This document shows, piece after piece, positions 51,201 through 59,518 of a stretch of DNA of 64,000 bases (positions are counted from its first letter, which is position 1; each line of letters starts with the position of its first letter). Both the position numbers and the translations under genes were made by a program. Source of the DNA: an uncultured Cohaesibacter sp. (lineage in GTDB: Bacteria; Pseudomonadota; Alphaproteobacteria; Rhizobiales; Cohaesibacteraceae). The notes below the pieces were generated by a model, which saw only the letters and a list, made by a program, of their open reading frames with translations, was not told where the DNA came from and searched no databases. The stretch covers positions 4,356,501 to 4,420,500 of the forward strand of contig NZ_OY781114.1 in the NCBI RefSeq assembly GCF_963676485.1, given 5' to 3'.

Positions 51201-51312
51201 TTGCAGGAAAAGTGTCGCGCTGCAGTTTCGGTAAGGCCAGAATACCGATCAGCAGAATGCCGACCATCAGCAGATTGGCTGCTGTGGGGTGTTTTGCGAA
51301 ATAGCGGATCAT
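48220..51312 (-). CDS. RND-type efflux permease
   Basis: This is a 1030-residue inner-membrane pump of the AcrB/HAE-type superfamily. The first helix is at residues ~10-30, and the periplasmic porter domains follow (TDPTQVEVRVSYPGA at ~40-54). A helix block at ~340-480 contains GLLMDDAIVISENI (the proton-relay Asp pair), there is a second periplasmic loop, and a C-terminal helix block (~855-1025) includes GVVVNNSILLVSFI. It expels small amphipathic compounds with its adaptor. No outer-membrane channel gene is adjacent, so a TolC encoded elsewhere is implied. It starts 2 nt after the adaptor stop. Confidence 0.93.
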   Translation of the reverse strand: MIRYFAKHPTAANLLMVGILLIGILALPKLQRDTFPATDPTQVEVRVSYPGATALDVEGAVCLRFEESLGVIPDKLEMTCEARENLAIAVVTMIEGRDFDTFYNDIKSEIEAITGFPDNVERPAVMKLERTATISTIAITGIDDPGALFAYADKVLSRVMRNKQIAQATMKGFSDPLIDIRVSETALRDLGLSITDVANAIKAQSIDLPAGTLETKSGDLVLRYADQRRKPREFAELVIKSSADGGIVRLKDIATVAKTFEFAEDKVTFNGKRAALIEIAKTPNQDTLKIKGLIDTILENERASAPPGVSLDISQDVSPNIVDRLRILTENGIQGLVLVFLTMWIFFSLRYSFWVAMGLPVSFLGAIFAMQGLGYTLNTMTMVGLIVSTGLLMDDAIVISENIGTRLKKGESELDAAVNGTKQVLPSVISSFMTTILIVGPLALMAGKIGAVLKVLPVILVITLAISLIEAFLILPSHLYHSLKNQGNRKKSRFHAAFERGFERFRTGIFGPMIDWAVTWRYLTTGVILALLVLSFGAFTSGMLKFRSFPNLESYTIQARILMPQGTPLAETEQAVQQVVTALNKVNKEFAPLQKGGKDLVNNVLVYYGINADSNEKGPHLATISADLLRAQERKGSLQEMLSKWRQYTGPVAGSLSMKFTDKERGVAGNAIDIRLRGSNLEQIKKAGNDLKAFLYNYEGVVDVLDDLRPGKPEYIVKLHDDAGGLGLTAKSVAEELRAIVQGNTGLEIQTGRYGVDVRVRLAEGAIDSRGGINSIYVTAADGSKIPLSTIADVTESRGYARINRVDGLRTVTIQGSIKPKVVNARELMMEVKTKFIPELKKKYPSVSVAFNGQGKEAATTGGSLLTNFYIGLAFVFILLSFQFRSYVLPFVVLAAIPLGAIGMVIGHLLMGLDVSIPSLVGLATLSGVVVNNSILLVSFIYEEMAAGHDPLQATKQAAKARLRAVVMTSLTTIAGLLPLLSETSTQAQFLIPLVNSLAFGLLTATVLSLFLVPSLFAILTDFGFGRKKT

Positions 51313-51314
51313 GA

Positions 51315-52667
51315 CTATTTGTTCCCCTCGCTAGGCGCCTTGCCAGAGGCTTCTGCCATGACGCGCTCAAGAAGCTTCTTGTCAGGTTTGGGACCAACGA
51401 GCATGCCATCCACCGGCGCAGGCAGATCGGACACGACCACCTTATCATTGGGATCAAGACCGGACATCAGGACAGCGATGTCGCCTTGAATGTAGGCCAC
51501 TTTCACAGGCTTGAAATGCAGTCTCTTTTCGGCATCGACGACCATTACCTTGCCTTTTCGTATGGCGGAGGCTGGGACGGCGATTTTGTTCTTTTTCGGT
51601 TGCCCCTGCAAAATGACCTCCACGGCGGTATCCTTGACCAAAGGCGGCTTCTTGCCTGGGGTTGCCTGTCCGTAAGGGTCTGTCACGGTCAACACGATGC
51701 CGCGTGTTCTGGTCTTGGGGTTCATCACGGCTGAAACGCGATCAACCTTGGCATCCCATGCGATGTCCCTTTTGGGGGTACGCAAGATAATCTTGGCTTT
51801 TAGAGAATCATGGCGTTGTGTCAGCCCGCCGCTGCCGTCGGCCAGCGTATCCAGCGGAGCGCCTTCTTCACCGGCCTTGCCAAATAAGGGATTAAGCGCA
51901 CCAATGGGGAATTGCGCAACGACTTCCGCGATTGCGATTCCGTCGCCAGAAAAGAGCTGTTGGCCCTTATTTACATATTGGCCCATTGCGATGTCGATCG
52001 TGTCCAGCCGCAGGTCAAAGGGGGCTTTCAACTCGGTGCGCTCCCGGTTAAGCGCTGCGATTTCCCACTGTTGCTGCAGGACTTTCCGTTCGGCGTCATT
52101 CAATGTGAGCGTGCTCTTGAGGGACTGCACTTTTGCGTCCTGTGTCAAAAGCGCTCTTTCAGCGGTGTCGACAATTGACTGGGATGCCGAGCCGCGTGAC
52201 AGCAACTCTGTCTTGCGGGCCAGATCTTCTTTGAGCAGCTCGAGCGCCCGCCCCTCAATTTTCAAAGATGCGTGTGTTGTTTCATCTTTTGCATCAAGGG
52301 CTTCTCTTTGGGCATCGATTTGAGCCAGAGCGAGATCATATTCGCGTTCGTCGATACGAAGAAGACTGGTTCCGGCCGCGATAAGCAACCCATCGCGGAG
52401 CTTTTCAGACGTCCATATCACCGGGCCAGCAACCTGGGCAACAGCATCCCAAGTGCGGCTGGGCTGCACCTTGCCAAACCCTGATATGGAAGGAATGGCC
52501 GTGACAGCCTTTGCTGCGATGACCTTGACCGGGGTGGCTTTTTCCTGTTTGTCGGATGCCTCTTTGGGAGGTTTGGCCGCTTGGCTGAAAAACATGAAAA
52601 GAGCGATTGCTATCAGGATTGGCGGAAGAACAAGAAGCTTTTTCAGAATGTTCATGGTGAGGCTCAT
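51315..52667 (-). CDS. RND efflux periplasmic adaptor subunit (HlyD/MFP family)
   Basis: The 450-residue product has an N-terminal membrane anchor (residues ~8-28). A split biotinyl-lipoyl-like hairpin (VAQVAGPVIWTSEKLRDG; FDLRLDTIDIAMGQYVNKGQ) is separated by a coiled coil (LAQIDAQREALDAKDE..., ~115-210), and β-barrel and membrane-proximal domains follow. It bridges the permease to an outer-membrane channel. Two in-frame ATGs (52667, 52655) are possible, neither with a strong ribosome-binding site. It forms a two-gene unit with the permease. Confidence 0.88.
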   Translation of the reverse strand: MSLTMNILKKLLVLPPILIAIALFMFFSQAAKPPKEASDKQEKATPVKVIAAKAVTAIPSISGFGKVQPSRTWDAVAQVAGPVIWTSEKLRDGLLIAAGTSLLRIDEREYDLALAQIDAQREALDAKDETTHASLKIEGRALELLKEDLARKTELLSRGSASQSIVDTAERALLTQDAKVQSLKSTLTLNDAERKVLQQQWEIAALNRERTELKAPFDLRLDTIDIAMGQYVNKGQQLFSGDGIAIAEVVAQFPIGALNPLFGKAGEEGAPLDTLADGSGGLTQRHDSLKAKIILRTPKRDIAWDAKVDRVSAVMNPKTRTRGIVLTVTDPYGQATPGKKPPLVKDTAVEVILQGQPKKNKIAVPASAIRKGKVMVVDAEKRLHFKPVKVAYIQGDIAVLMSGLDPNDKVVVSDLPAPVDGMLVGPKPDKKLLERVMAEASGKAPSEGNK

Positions 52668-53003
52668 AGCGCTTTCGAAACAGGGAAGGAAGGAGCGGTC
52701 TTCTCATTAATTCAGTTTGTTGAAAGTAGCTTGTGGTTGAGCCTTTGTACAAGTCGCAAATCTTATCCTATGGTATCCTTTTGTATCCATTGAGACGAGA
52801 AGCCGCGGCTGGCGCATAGCCCAACTTCAAAGCGCAGTTTGTACGGCAAGCTATCGACAATTTATGACTTGAAAATTTGTAAATATTTCTCTGATACATT
52901 TCCCCTTTGAGTAAATGGGATATTGGATTAAAGCGCGGTTCATGTTAGGATTTTTAAAATCGAACATGCTGCACTCGCTGTGCAAATCAGAATTAACAAA
53001 TAT
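52668..53003. other. divergent control region between efflux pump and sugar-acid kinase
   Basis: About 335 bases without a gene, AT-rich towards the kinase. It contains TTGTACAA, a perfect palindrome (52745-52752), and TATGGTATCC (52769-52778), which shares the ATGGTAT half-site with the tctB/alcohol dehydrogenase control region. GTATCC is repeated 4 nt later. AATTTGTAAAT (near 52874) also recurs near 61244. These are candidate operators of the GntR protein encoded at 54075-54818. Confidence 0.4.
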
Positions 53004-54056
53004 ATGAGTTTTGACGTGAAATTAGTTATCATTGCTGACGATTTGACAGGGGCGCTTGATAGTTCGGTTGCCTTTGCTGATCGTGGCTTGAAAGTTCTCT
53101 GTGCCTTGTCTGTTGCCGAGTTGCCTGCTGCCATGTCCGAGGGGGCTGATGTTGTGGCGGTTTCTACTGGCTCCAGAGAGATTTCTCAGGAAGACGCCGT
53201 TTCGCGTGTGAAGCAGGTCTTGACGACCATCCGTAGCCACAAAGACGGTCAATCCGTGCGGATTTTCAAAAAGGTCGACAGTCGGCTTAAAGGCCATGTG
53301 GCCGCCGAAATCAAGGCTCTCGGATTCTCAAATGATCAAACACTGATTTGTCCGGCCATCCCGCGCCTTGGGCGCTTTGTCAATAACGGGCTTTTGATCG
53401 GCGAAGGCGTAGGAACGCCCATTGATGTCGCAAAAGTTGCTGATTTGCCGGAAAGCTGCTGCGTTGAAGCCGGTGCGCAGGCGAATATTAGCGCTGCCAT
53501 CTCTGATTTTGCAGAGGACGGTCTGTTTGTCGGTGCCGCAGGCCTTGCCGAAGCTCTGGCGAACAAAATCGCTCCCGAACCAAGAAAAGACGCTATGCCT
53601 GCCCCCGAAGCACCCGCGCTGTTCGCTATTGGCTCGCGCGACCCTGTCACTCTAGACCAGCTTGAAACCTTCGATATCATCGAGGCTCCAAACGGCATCG
53701 TGCCAGAGCCCGCCGCATGGCAGGGAAAGTTCAAAGTGATCCAGATGACGCCCGGCAAGACCGTCATTTCCGGTCAACAGGCGGGCGACCAGTTCGCAGA
53801 TGGAATTTCAGAGTGGATTGCACAAGCCAAACCACGCACTTTTCTTGGGTGCGGCGGAGAAAGCGCCGCAGCCATTTGCGCGCGATTGAATATCGGAATT
53901 TTACAAGTTCTCGGAGAGGTTCTGCCCGGGCTGCCAATGTCAAAATCTACTGGTAGCGGCGACCACTTGTATATCATCACGAAATCGGGCGGTTTTGGAT
54001 CTAAGGACACACTTGTAAATTTGGTATCAAAGCTTGTAAAATATAGATTGAACTAA
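53004..54056 (+). CDS. four-carbon acid sugar kinase family protein (DUF1537), short form
   Basis: The 350-residue product carries the family motifs: VIIADDLTGALDSSVAFA at the N-terminus, FKKVDSRLKGHVAAEI (residues ~90-105), PAIPRLGR, FVGAAGLAEAL (~185), GCGGESAAAICARL (~285) and ITKSGGFGSKDTLV (~325). Known members (DtnK, OtnK, LtnK type) phosphorylate D-threonate, 3-oxo-tetronates or D-erythronate at O4. The protein is ~60-70 residues shorter than usual: after GRFVNNG the N-domain jumps quickly to VGAAGLAEAL, so part of the substrate domain is missing or abbreviated. The start is uncertain; no clear ribosome-binding site precedes ATG 53004 or GTG 52980. It is followed 18 nt later by the GntR gene. 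Confidence 0.82.
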   Translation: MSFDVKLVIIADDLTGALDSSVAFADRGLKVLCALSVAELPAAMSEGADVVAVSTGSREISQEDAVSRVKQVLTTIRSHKDGQSVRIFKKVDSRLKGHVAAEIKALGFSNDQTLICPAIPRLGRFVNNGLLIGEGVGTPIDVAKVADLPESCCVEAGAQANISAAISDFAEDGLFVGAAGLAEALANKIAPEPRKDAMPAPEAPALFAIGSRDPVTLDQLETFDIIEAPNGIVPEPAAWQGKFKVIQMTPGKTVISGQQAGDQFADGISEWIAQAKPRTFLGCGGESAAAICARLNIGILQVLGEVLPGLPMSKSTGSGDHLYIITKSGGFGSKDTLVNLVSKLVKYRLN

Positions 54057-54074
54057 TGCCAGAGGTTTGGAAAC

Positions 54075-54818
54075 GTGACCAAGAGCAATGAAGCCAGTGA
54101 AACCAAAAGCCGTCCAAGAAGGCTTCTAGCGGACAAGGTCTATCATACCTTGTTTAGCCGCATATCAAATGGTGACTATCCAGTCAATCAGCGCATGCCG
54201 TCGGAACATCATCTGTCAGAAGAACTCGGTGTTTCCCGACCTGTGCTGCGCAGCGCTCTTGAGAAGCTTCGCAAGGAAGGCTTGATCTATGCCCGTCAGG
54301 GAGCTGGCAATTTTGTGCGGGCTCCGTCCGTTTCTCCGGTTGGTTTCGCGCGGGTGGAAACGCTTGCCGACATCCAGCGCTGCTATGAATTCCGGCTCAA
54401 TCTGGAAACAACTGCAGCGATCTTGGCTGCGGAACGGCATAACACAGCTATTCTTGCCGATCTGGAAGAGGCGTTGGAAATGATGCGGACAGCGACCGGC
54501 AGCCTCGTTCATAGGGAAGATGCTGATTTCGCTTTCCATATCGCGATCGCCAAAGCTTCCAACAACCATTATTTTGAAACAGCCATGCGTGCCTTGCGAG
54601 AGCATATCTATGTGGGCATGCAAATGCATGGTCAGTCTCTGCTCAATGAGGGCGGCAAGGCGCTGTTCCATGTGTTTGAAGAGCATGATGAAATCTATCA
54701 AGCCATCAAGAACCATGATAGCCAGTTGGCTTCATCCTTGATGCGTGCTCACCTTGAGCATTCACGAGATCGCCTCTTTGGTGGCGGCCTTATTGACCTG
54801 ACGATGCCAGAACAATAA
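54075..54818 (+). CDS. GntR-family transcriptional regulator, FadR/FCD subfamily
   Basis: The 247-residue product has an N-terminal winged helix (residues ~18-85; LADKVYHTLFSRI, RMPSEHHLSEELGVSRPVLRSALEKLRKEGLI) and a C-terminal FCD effector domain (residues ~95-240) with helix motifs including RLNLETTAAILAAE, DADFHIAIA-like DADFAFHIAIAKASNNH, and LMRAHLEHSRD. The His residues fit the metal/ligand site of FCD proteins. Start GTG 54075 follows AGAGG. It is co-transcribed with the sugar-acid kinase and probably represses the kinase and transporter units until the substrate or a phosphorylated intermediate binds. Confidence 0.92.
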   Translation: MTKSNEASETKSRPRRLLADKVYHTLFSRISNGDYPVNQRMPSEHHLSEELGVSRPVLRSALEKLRKEGLIYARQGAGNFVRAPSVSPVGFARVETLADIQRCYEFRLNLETTAAILAAERHNTAILADLEEALEMMRTATGSLVHREDADFAFHIAIAKASNNHYFETAMRALREHIYVGMQMHGQSLLNEGGKALFHVFEEHDEIYQAIKNHDSQLASSLMRAHLEHSRDRLFGGGLIDLTMPEQ

Positions 54819-54852
54819 GGGCATCATTCCTTTCTATTTTGATCATTTTTAG

Positions 54853-54884
54853 GCGCGAGAAACTTCAGGTTTTCGCGCTTTTTT
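54853..54884 (+). terminator. rho-independent terminator after the GntR gene
   Basis: GCGCGAGAAAC and GTTTTCGCGC form a long stem (one bulge) with a TTCAG loop, followed by six T residues, 35 nt after the regulator stop. It closes the kinase-regulator unit. Confidence 0.9.
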
Positions 54885-54925
54885 ATTGTCTGAATGCATG
54901 GGGAACAAACGGGCAATCGAAGCTA

Positions 54926-54953
54926 TAAAAAATGGGAGCCCGAAGGCTCCCAT
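54926..54953 (-). terminator. rho-independent terminator of the minus-strand catabolic operon
   Basis: On the minus strand ATGGGAGCC and GGCTCCCAT pair perfectly (9 bp) around a 4-nt loop, followed by TTTTTTA, 42 nt after the pdxA2 stop. Confidence 0.9.
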
Positions 54954-54994
54954 GAAGGTGGATTGGTTTGAATGGGGATCAGGACAAAGTGATT

Positions 54995-55981
54995 TCACCG
55001 TTTGTCCTTGGTTGCCGCTAGCTTGCTGGCGTAATCGAGGGTGCTCAGCATATTGACGTGATTGGCTTTGCCAGTACCGGCGATATCGAAGGCTGTTCCG
55101 TGGTCAACGGAGCAGCGATCAATGGGCAGGCCGAGAGAAACATTGACCGCTGAATCAAAGGCAATGATCTTGATCGGGATGTGCCCCTGATCGTGATATT
55201 GCGCAATGACCAGATCAAAGGCGCCGTTATGTGCGCGGTGATAGACGGTGTCCGCCGGGACTGGCCCCACAACATTGATCCCCTCTTTCTGCGCCATTTC
55301 AACACCGGGCAAGGTGTGTTTGTCATCTTCGTCGCCGAAGAGTCCCCCTTCTCCACAGTGCGGGTTGATACCGGCAACAGCGATCCGCGGATTGTCGTAT
55401 CCCATCCGCTTGAAGTGCTTGTGGCCCATGCGAATGGTGTCCAAAACGCGTTCGGGCGTGGAGCGTTCAATGGCGGTCTTCAGGGATACGTGGGTGGAGA
55501 TATGCAGAACATTCAATGTTTTGGAAGCAAGCAACATGAAGGAGCTTTTGGAGCCGGTCAGATGGGCGAGCATGCCGGTGTGGCCATCATAGTGATGTCC
55601 GGCCGCATTGAGGGCCGCCTTGTTGATCGGTGCGGTAACGATGCAATCAGCTTCGCCAGCTTGCACCATGTCAACAGCCTTCTTGATATATTGGAAGGAT
55701 GCTTCGCCACAGGCCGGAGAAAGAACGCCGAATTCACCGGGCAAGCCCTCGATTGGCAGATGGATGACTGCCAGAGAGCCCTCCTCGCCCGCCGTGCCGT
55801 GTGCATGCAAAGGCAGGTCGATTTTGCTCACCGCGATTGCGCGTTCCAGCGTATCCATGTCGCCGATCACTGCATATTGGGCTCTCTGTTCGGCAGAAAG
55901 CGCTGCCATGGCTTTTACAGTCACTTCCGCGCCTACGCCGGAAGGATCGCCCATGGTGATGACTACCGGGCTGTTGGACAT
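54995..55981 (-). CDS. pdxA2: PdxA2-type 4-phospho-sugar-acid dehydrogenase
   Basis: The 328-residue PdxA-family enzyme carries [13 protein letters not shown] at the N-terminus, [26 protein letters not shown] spread over residues ~115-145 (metal His), [14 protein letters not shown] (~210) and [13 protein letters not shown] with [12 protein letters not shown] (~260-300). PdxA2 proteins oxidise 4-phospho-D-threonate or 4-phospho-D-erythronate and release CO2 to give dihydroxyacetone phosphate, unlike PdxA in vitamin B6 synthesis. The neighbouring DUF1537 kinase supports this reading. ATG 55981 has AAGGAGAG; ATG 56026 is less likely. It is the last gene of the tctB-initiated operon. Confidence 0.88.
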   Translation of the reverse strand: MSNSPVVITMGDPSGVGAEVTVKAMAALSAEQRAQYAVIGDMDTLERAIAVSKIDLPLHAHGTAGEEGSLAVIHLPIEGLPGEFGVLSPACGEASFQYIKKAVDMVQAGEADCIVTAPINKAALNAAGHHYDGHTGMLAHLTGSKSSFMLLASKTLNVLHISTHVSLKTAIERSTPERVLDTIRMGHKHFKRMGYDNPRIAVAGINPHCGEGGLFGDEDDKHTLPGVEMAQKEGINVVGPVPADTVYHRAHNGAFDLVIAQYHDQGHIPIKIIAFDSAVNVSLGLPIDRCSVDHGTAFDIAGTGKANHVNMLSTLDYASKLAATKDKR

Positions 55982-56041
55982 GTCTCTCTCCTTAGAATAG
56001 AAATGGAGGGCTTTAGCAGCCCTCACCTATTTTTTGCAGAC

Positions 56042-57004
56042 CTATTTAAGGTCGCTGGCATTGAGGCACCGTTTCGGCATGCCGCTCTGCATGATAGTGG
56101 CGATATCTTCGATAACCATCAGGCCTACATTCTCAACGGCTTCCTTTGTGTCGGCACCCGAATGAGGGGTAAAGATCGCATTGGGATGGCTAAAGACCGG
56201 ATGTGAAATTTCAGGCGGTTCCGTTACATAAGCATCAATGGCAACGCCGCCCAACTGTCCGCTTTCCAGAGCCGCTGCTACAGCATCCAGATCAACAACT
56301 TCGCCGCGGGCAAGGTTGATCAGTTTTGCGCCCGGCTTCATCTTGGCGATGGTGTCGCTGTTGATCAGGGCCGCGTTGTCCTTGCCGCCAAAGATATGCA
56401 GGGACACATAGTCCGACTTACCCAAAAGCTCTTCGAGGGACAGGATCTCGATGCTGTTCTCACTTGCAAAAGCCATGTCAGCATAAGGATCGGTTGCGAC
56501 AACCTTCATGCCAACGCCGATAGCCAGTTTGGCAAGGCGCTTGCCGATGTTACCAAGGCCCACAATGCCGAGCGTTTTGCCGCCAAGCTGGGTACCAACA
56601 CGCCGTTCCCATTTACCACCAGTCACACAGACATGCCCCTGCGGGATGAAACGGGCCATGGCATACATGAAACCAACGGCAAGCTCTGCAACAGCGTCCG
56701 CATTTGCGGCAGGCGTATTGCAAACCGGCAGGTTTTGAGCGGTGCAGGCGGGTATGTCGATATTGTCGACCCCTACCCCGTGTTTGATGACAGCCTTGAG
56801 ATTGTCTGCACCAACCAGCGTATCCGCCGTGACCGGAACGAGACCCACAACAAGGATTTCAGCATCTGCGATCTGTTCGGAAACGCCACCATCCGGTTTG
56901 GAGGTGTCATCGCAGCGCACAAGATCCCACCCGTGTGCAGCGATTTCATCTGGCACCCGGCCATGTTTGCCAAAGCCGGGTGAAGTGGTGAGTACCTTAA
57001 CCAT
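56042..57004 (-). CDS. D-2-hydroxyacid dehydrogenase (NAD-dependent, D-isomer family)
   Basis: The 320-residue enzyme has a Rossmann motif GIVGLGNIGKRLAKLAIG (residues ~145-162), an Arg in NLARGEVVD (~232), a Glu in YVTEPPE (~258) and a His in FTPHSGADTKEA (~283), the catalytic Arg-Glu-His set of the family (PGDH/hydroxypyruvate reductase-like). The likely reaction is interconversion of a 2-hydroxy acid and 2-oxo acid in the pathway served by the cluster; the exact substrate is unknown. Its ATG overlaps the stop of the DapA-family gene by 1 nt (TAATG). Confidence 0.9.
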   Translation of the reverse strand: MVKVLTTSPGFGKHGRVPDEIAAHGWDLVRCDDTSKPDGGVSEQIADAEILVVGLVPVTADTLVGADNLKAVIKHGVGVDNIDIPACTAQNLPVCNTPAANADAVAELAVGFMYAMARFIPQGHVCVTGGKWERRVGTQLGGKTLGIVGLGNIGKRLAKLAIGVGMKVVATDPYADMAFASENSIEILSLEELLGKSDYVSLHIFGGKDNAALINSDTIAKMKPGAKLINLARGEVVDLDAVAAALESGQLGGVAIDAYVTEPPEISHPVFSHPNAIFTPHSGADTKEAVENVGLMVIEDIATIMQSGMPKRCLNASDLK

Positions 57005-57888
57005 TATTTGATCAGCTCATATTTTTTGAGAAGGGCTTCAACCTGTTTGTCCTGCTCAGGGTCTGGCAGCAGGGCGGGCTGGCGGGACGCACCAACGGAG
57101 TGGTCCATCACCCATAGGGCACGTTTCACCATGGCTGGAGGGAAGCCGAGGCCATAAAGATCTTTACGGAAATTGCCGTAAATTTCCTGCGCTGCGGCTG
57201 CGCCCGCTTCGTCACCCGCATTGAAGCAGGAAACGATCTTTGCAAGCACTTCAGGCATTACGTTGCCCAGGCCGGAGATGCAACCAGCCGCGCCGTTTTT
57301 CAGAGCCCAGTGCACGAGATGGTCTGGGCCGGAATAAACATCAAAGCCTTCCACTTCCTTGCCGACCTGCATATAAGCTTCCAGCGTTTCCTGCTGGCCA
57401 CCGGAATCCTTGATGCCGGCAATGTTGGGATGGGAGGAAAGCTTGCGTGCGGTTTCCGGCTCGATGTGATTCTGGGTACGCGCCGGGATGTCATAGAGAT
57501 AGATTGGAGTGTTTACAGCGTCTGCGACGGTCAGATAGTGGCGTTCAAGGCCGTCCTGCGTACAGGCAATGAAGAAAGGAGCAATGACCGCGATGCCATC
57601 AACACCGATACGGTCAAATTCCTTGGCAAGCTTGACCGTTTCGAATGTTGCCGGCATGCCCGCATTGACGATGACCTTGCATTTGCCTTTGGCTTCGGAA
57701 ACCACTTCGTCAGTCAGGCGAACCTTTTCGTCAAAGGTAAGAGCTGAGAAATCGCCGTTTGTTCCTGCACATAGGATATTGTTCCCTGCTGCGATTTGCC
57801 GACGTACCTGGGCGCGGGTTGCTTCGTAATTGAGTGTCTCGTCTTCGTTAAAGCATGTGACGAGTGCAACATATGCCTCTTTGGTCAT
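57004..57888 (-). CDS. dihydrodipicolinate synthase/N-acetylneuraminate lyase family aldolase
   Basis: This 294-residue class I (Schiff-base) lyase has GTNGDFSALTFDEK (residues ~43-56, close to the family's GTTGE), a Tyr in IYLYDIPART (~132-141) and the Schiff-base Lys in IAGIKDSGG (~160-168). True DapA is unlikely in this setting; the family also holds 2-keto-3-deoxy-acid and 4-hydroxy-2-oxo-acid aldolases, which suit a sugar-acid operon. The substrate is unassigned. It is separated from tctA by 3 nt. Confidence 0.9.
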   Translation of the reverse strand: MTKEAYVALVTCFNEDETLNYEATRAQVRRQIAAGNNILCAGTNGDFSALTFDEKVRLTDEVVSEAKGKCKVIVNAGMPATFETVKLAKEFDRIGVDGIAVIAPFFIACTQDGLERHYLTVADAVNTPIYLYDIPARTQNHIEPETARKLSSHPNIAGIKDSGGQQETLEAYMQVGKEVEGFDVYSGPDHLVHWALKNGAAGCISGLGNVMPEVLAKIVSCFNAGDEAGAAAAQEIYGNFRKDLYGLGFPPAMVKRALWVMDHSVGASRQPALLPDPEQDKQVEALLKKYELIK

Positions 57889-57891
57889 GGT

Positions 57892-59394
57892 TTACTCCGT
57901 TGGGTTTGTGGCTTGCTTGGAATTCTTGGAATTCGCAATAGCCTTGGAAATGAATGGCCAGCCAAGCGACAGAATTGTGAGGCCAATAAACAGAAGGGTA
58001 ATGGGGCCGGAGATGAACTCGATCACATTGTCACCGGTCTGCAGTAGACCGCGGCGTAGGTTGGATTCCATCATCGGGCCGAGAATAAGGGCGATACATA
58101 GAGCCGCCTGACTGAAGCCGAATTTCTGCATTCCCCAGCCAAGGACACCGAAGCCTACCATCGTCAGCAAATCGACATGATTGAGGTTGATCGAGAAGGA
58201 GCCGATAAAGCAGAAGATAACGATGGAGATCGTGAGCATTCTGCGCGGAACCATCAGGATCTTCGAGAAGAGCGGAATAAGCGCCATACCGAAGATGAAC
58301 ATGAAGATCGTTGCGATGAAGGTACCGCCGAAGATGCCGACGACAACGTCAGGATTGGTCTGGAAGAGCATCGGTCCGGGCGCGAGCCCCTGGATCATCA
58401 AGCCGCCCATGAGAACGGCAGTCACCACGTCACCGGGCACACCCAGAGCCAGGAGCGGGATAAGGGCCGAGGCACAAACTGCGTTGTTGGCGCTTTCGGT
58501 TGCGGCAACGCCGGGCACATGCCCTGTGCCGAATTTTTCCGGCGTTTTGGAAGAACGGCGGGCTTCGTTATAGGAAATCCAAGATGCCGTGCCTGAGCCG
58601 GTGCCCGGGACGATGCCGATAAAGGTGCCGATCAGGGAACCTCGGATCAGCGCAGAGGCGCTCTCTTTCATTTCCTGCATGGACGGCCAGCGCCCAGTCA
58701 CATCCGTAACGATTGCATCCTCATTGGTAGACAGACGTTCGAGCTGGGTAAAGACTTCCGACAATGCGAACAAGCCGATCAGTGCCGGCGTAAAGGCAAA
58801 GCCCGATGCAAAGCCGTTGATGCCGAAGGTGTAGCGCATAACGCCGGAAATCGGATCTGCTCCGACACATGAAATCAGGATGCCGAGTAAGCCGGAAATT
58901 GCACCTTTCACCAGATCGCCGGAGAGCGATGCAATGATGGTCAGACCAAAAAGAGCTAGCGCGAAATATTCAGGAGCGCCGAATTCGAGTGCAACACTGG
59001 CAAGCTGCGGGGCAAGCGTTGCGAGCACGACGGCTGCGATTAGGCCGCCAATGGTGGAGGCAATGGTCGCCATGCCCAAAGCCTTGCCCGCCTGCCCTTT
59101 TTGGGCAAGAGGATATCCATCCAGAACCGTGGCCGCAGAGGCTGGTGTGCCGGGTGTTCTTAGGAGAATGGACGAGACGCACCCACCGTAGATGCCACCA
59201 ATATAGATACCAATCAACATGTTAAGCCCCATGACGGGCGTCATGCTGAAGGTGAGAGGAATGAGCAGGGCAACACCCATTGTGGCAGTCAGGCCAGGCA
59301 GGGCGCCGATTATCAACCCGCCCAAAGTGCCCAGAGCAATGGTCCAAAGCACTTCAAAGTCAAGGAGGGGTGCGAGATAGGAAAGCGTGTCCAT
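57892..59394 (-). CDS. tctA: tripartite tricarboxylate transporter large permease TctA
   Basis: The 500-residue permease has ~12 predicted helices and the family's PGLTATMGVALLIPLTF, GIYIGGIYGGCVSSILLRTPGTP-like block (residues ~65-90) and, in the second half, GIVPGTGSGTASWISY and ALGVPGDVVTAVLMGGL. It moves an organic acid with TctB, fed by the binding protein TctC. ATG 59394 is preferred over a TTG two codons upstream. A hairpin lies between tctC and this gene. Confidence 0.93.
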   Translation of the reverse strand: MDTLSYLAPLLDFEVLWTIALGTLGGLIIGALPGLTATMGVALLIPLTFSMTPVMGLNMLIGIYIGGIYGGCVSSILLRTPGTPASAATVLDGYPLAQKGQAGKALGMATIASTIGGLIAAVVLATLAPQLASVALEFGAPEYFALALFGLTIIASLSGDLVKGAISGLLGILISCVGADPISGVMRYTFGINGFASGFAFTPALIGLFALSEVFTQLERLSTNEDAIVTDVTGRWPSMQEMKESASALIRGSLIGTFIGIVPGTGSGTASWISYNEARRSSKTPEKFGTGHVPGVAATESANNAVCASALIPLLALGVPGDVVTAVLMGGLMIQGLAPGPMLFQTNPDVVVGIFGGTFIATIFMFIFGMALIPLFSKILMVPRRMLTISIVIFCFIGSFSINLNHVDLLTMVGFGVLGWGMQKFGFSQAALCIALILGPMMESNLRRGLLQTGDNVIEFISGPITLLFIGLTILSLGWPFISKAIANSKNSKQATNPTE

Positions 59395-59460
59395 GGTCAA
59401 CTTTCAGGCAAATCTGCTGAAGTCTTCGTCTTCAGACGTAACGATTGTTTTCGTTGAAAG

Positions 59461-59490
59461 CTGGAGCGCGTGGGGGGGCGCGCGCTCCAG
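59461..59490 (-). terminator. intercistronic stem-loop between tctC and tctA
   Basis: CTGGAGCGCG and CGCGCTCCAG pair over 10 bp with a 10-nt G-rich loop, located after the tctC stop. No long T-run follows on the minus strand, so it probably attenuates or protects the 3' end, giving more binding protein than permease. Confidence 0.6.
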
Positions 59491-59518
59491 TAACAGTCAG
59501 CGTGAGCAAGCAATTGGC

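Noticed and set aside
54995-55981. PdxA of vitamin B6 synthesis
   Set aside because: The operon context (Tct transporter, DapA-family lyase, nearby DUF1537 kinase) points to the PdxA2 catabolic branch instead.
55181-56206. 341-codon plus-strand frame opposite pdxA2
   Set aside because: Antisense shadow of a gene with intact PdxA motifs; the protein has no recognisable features.
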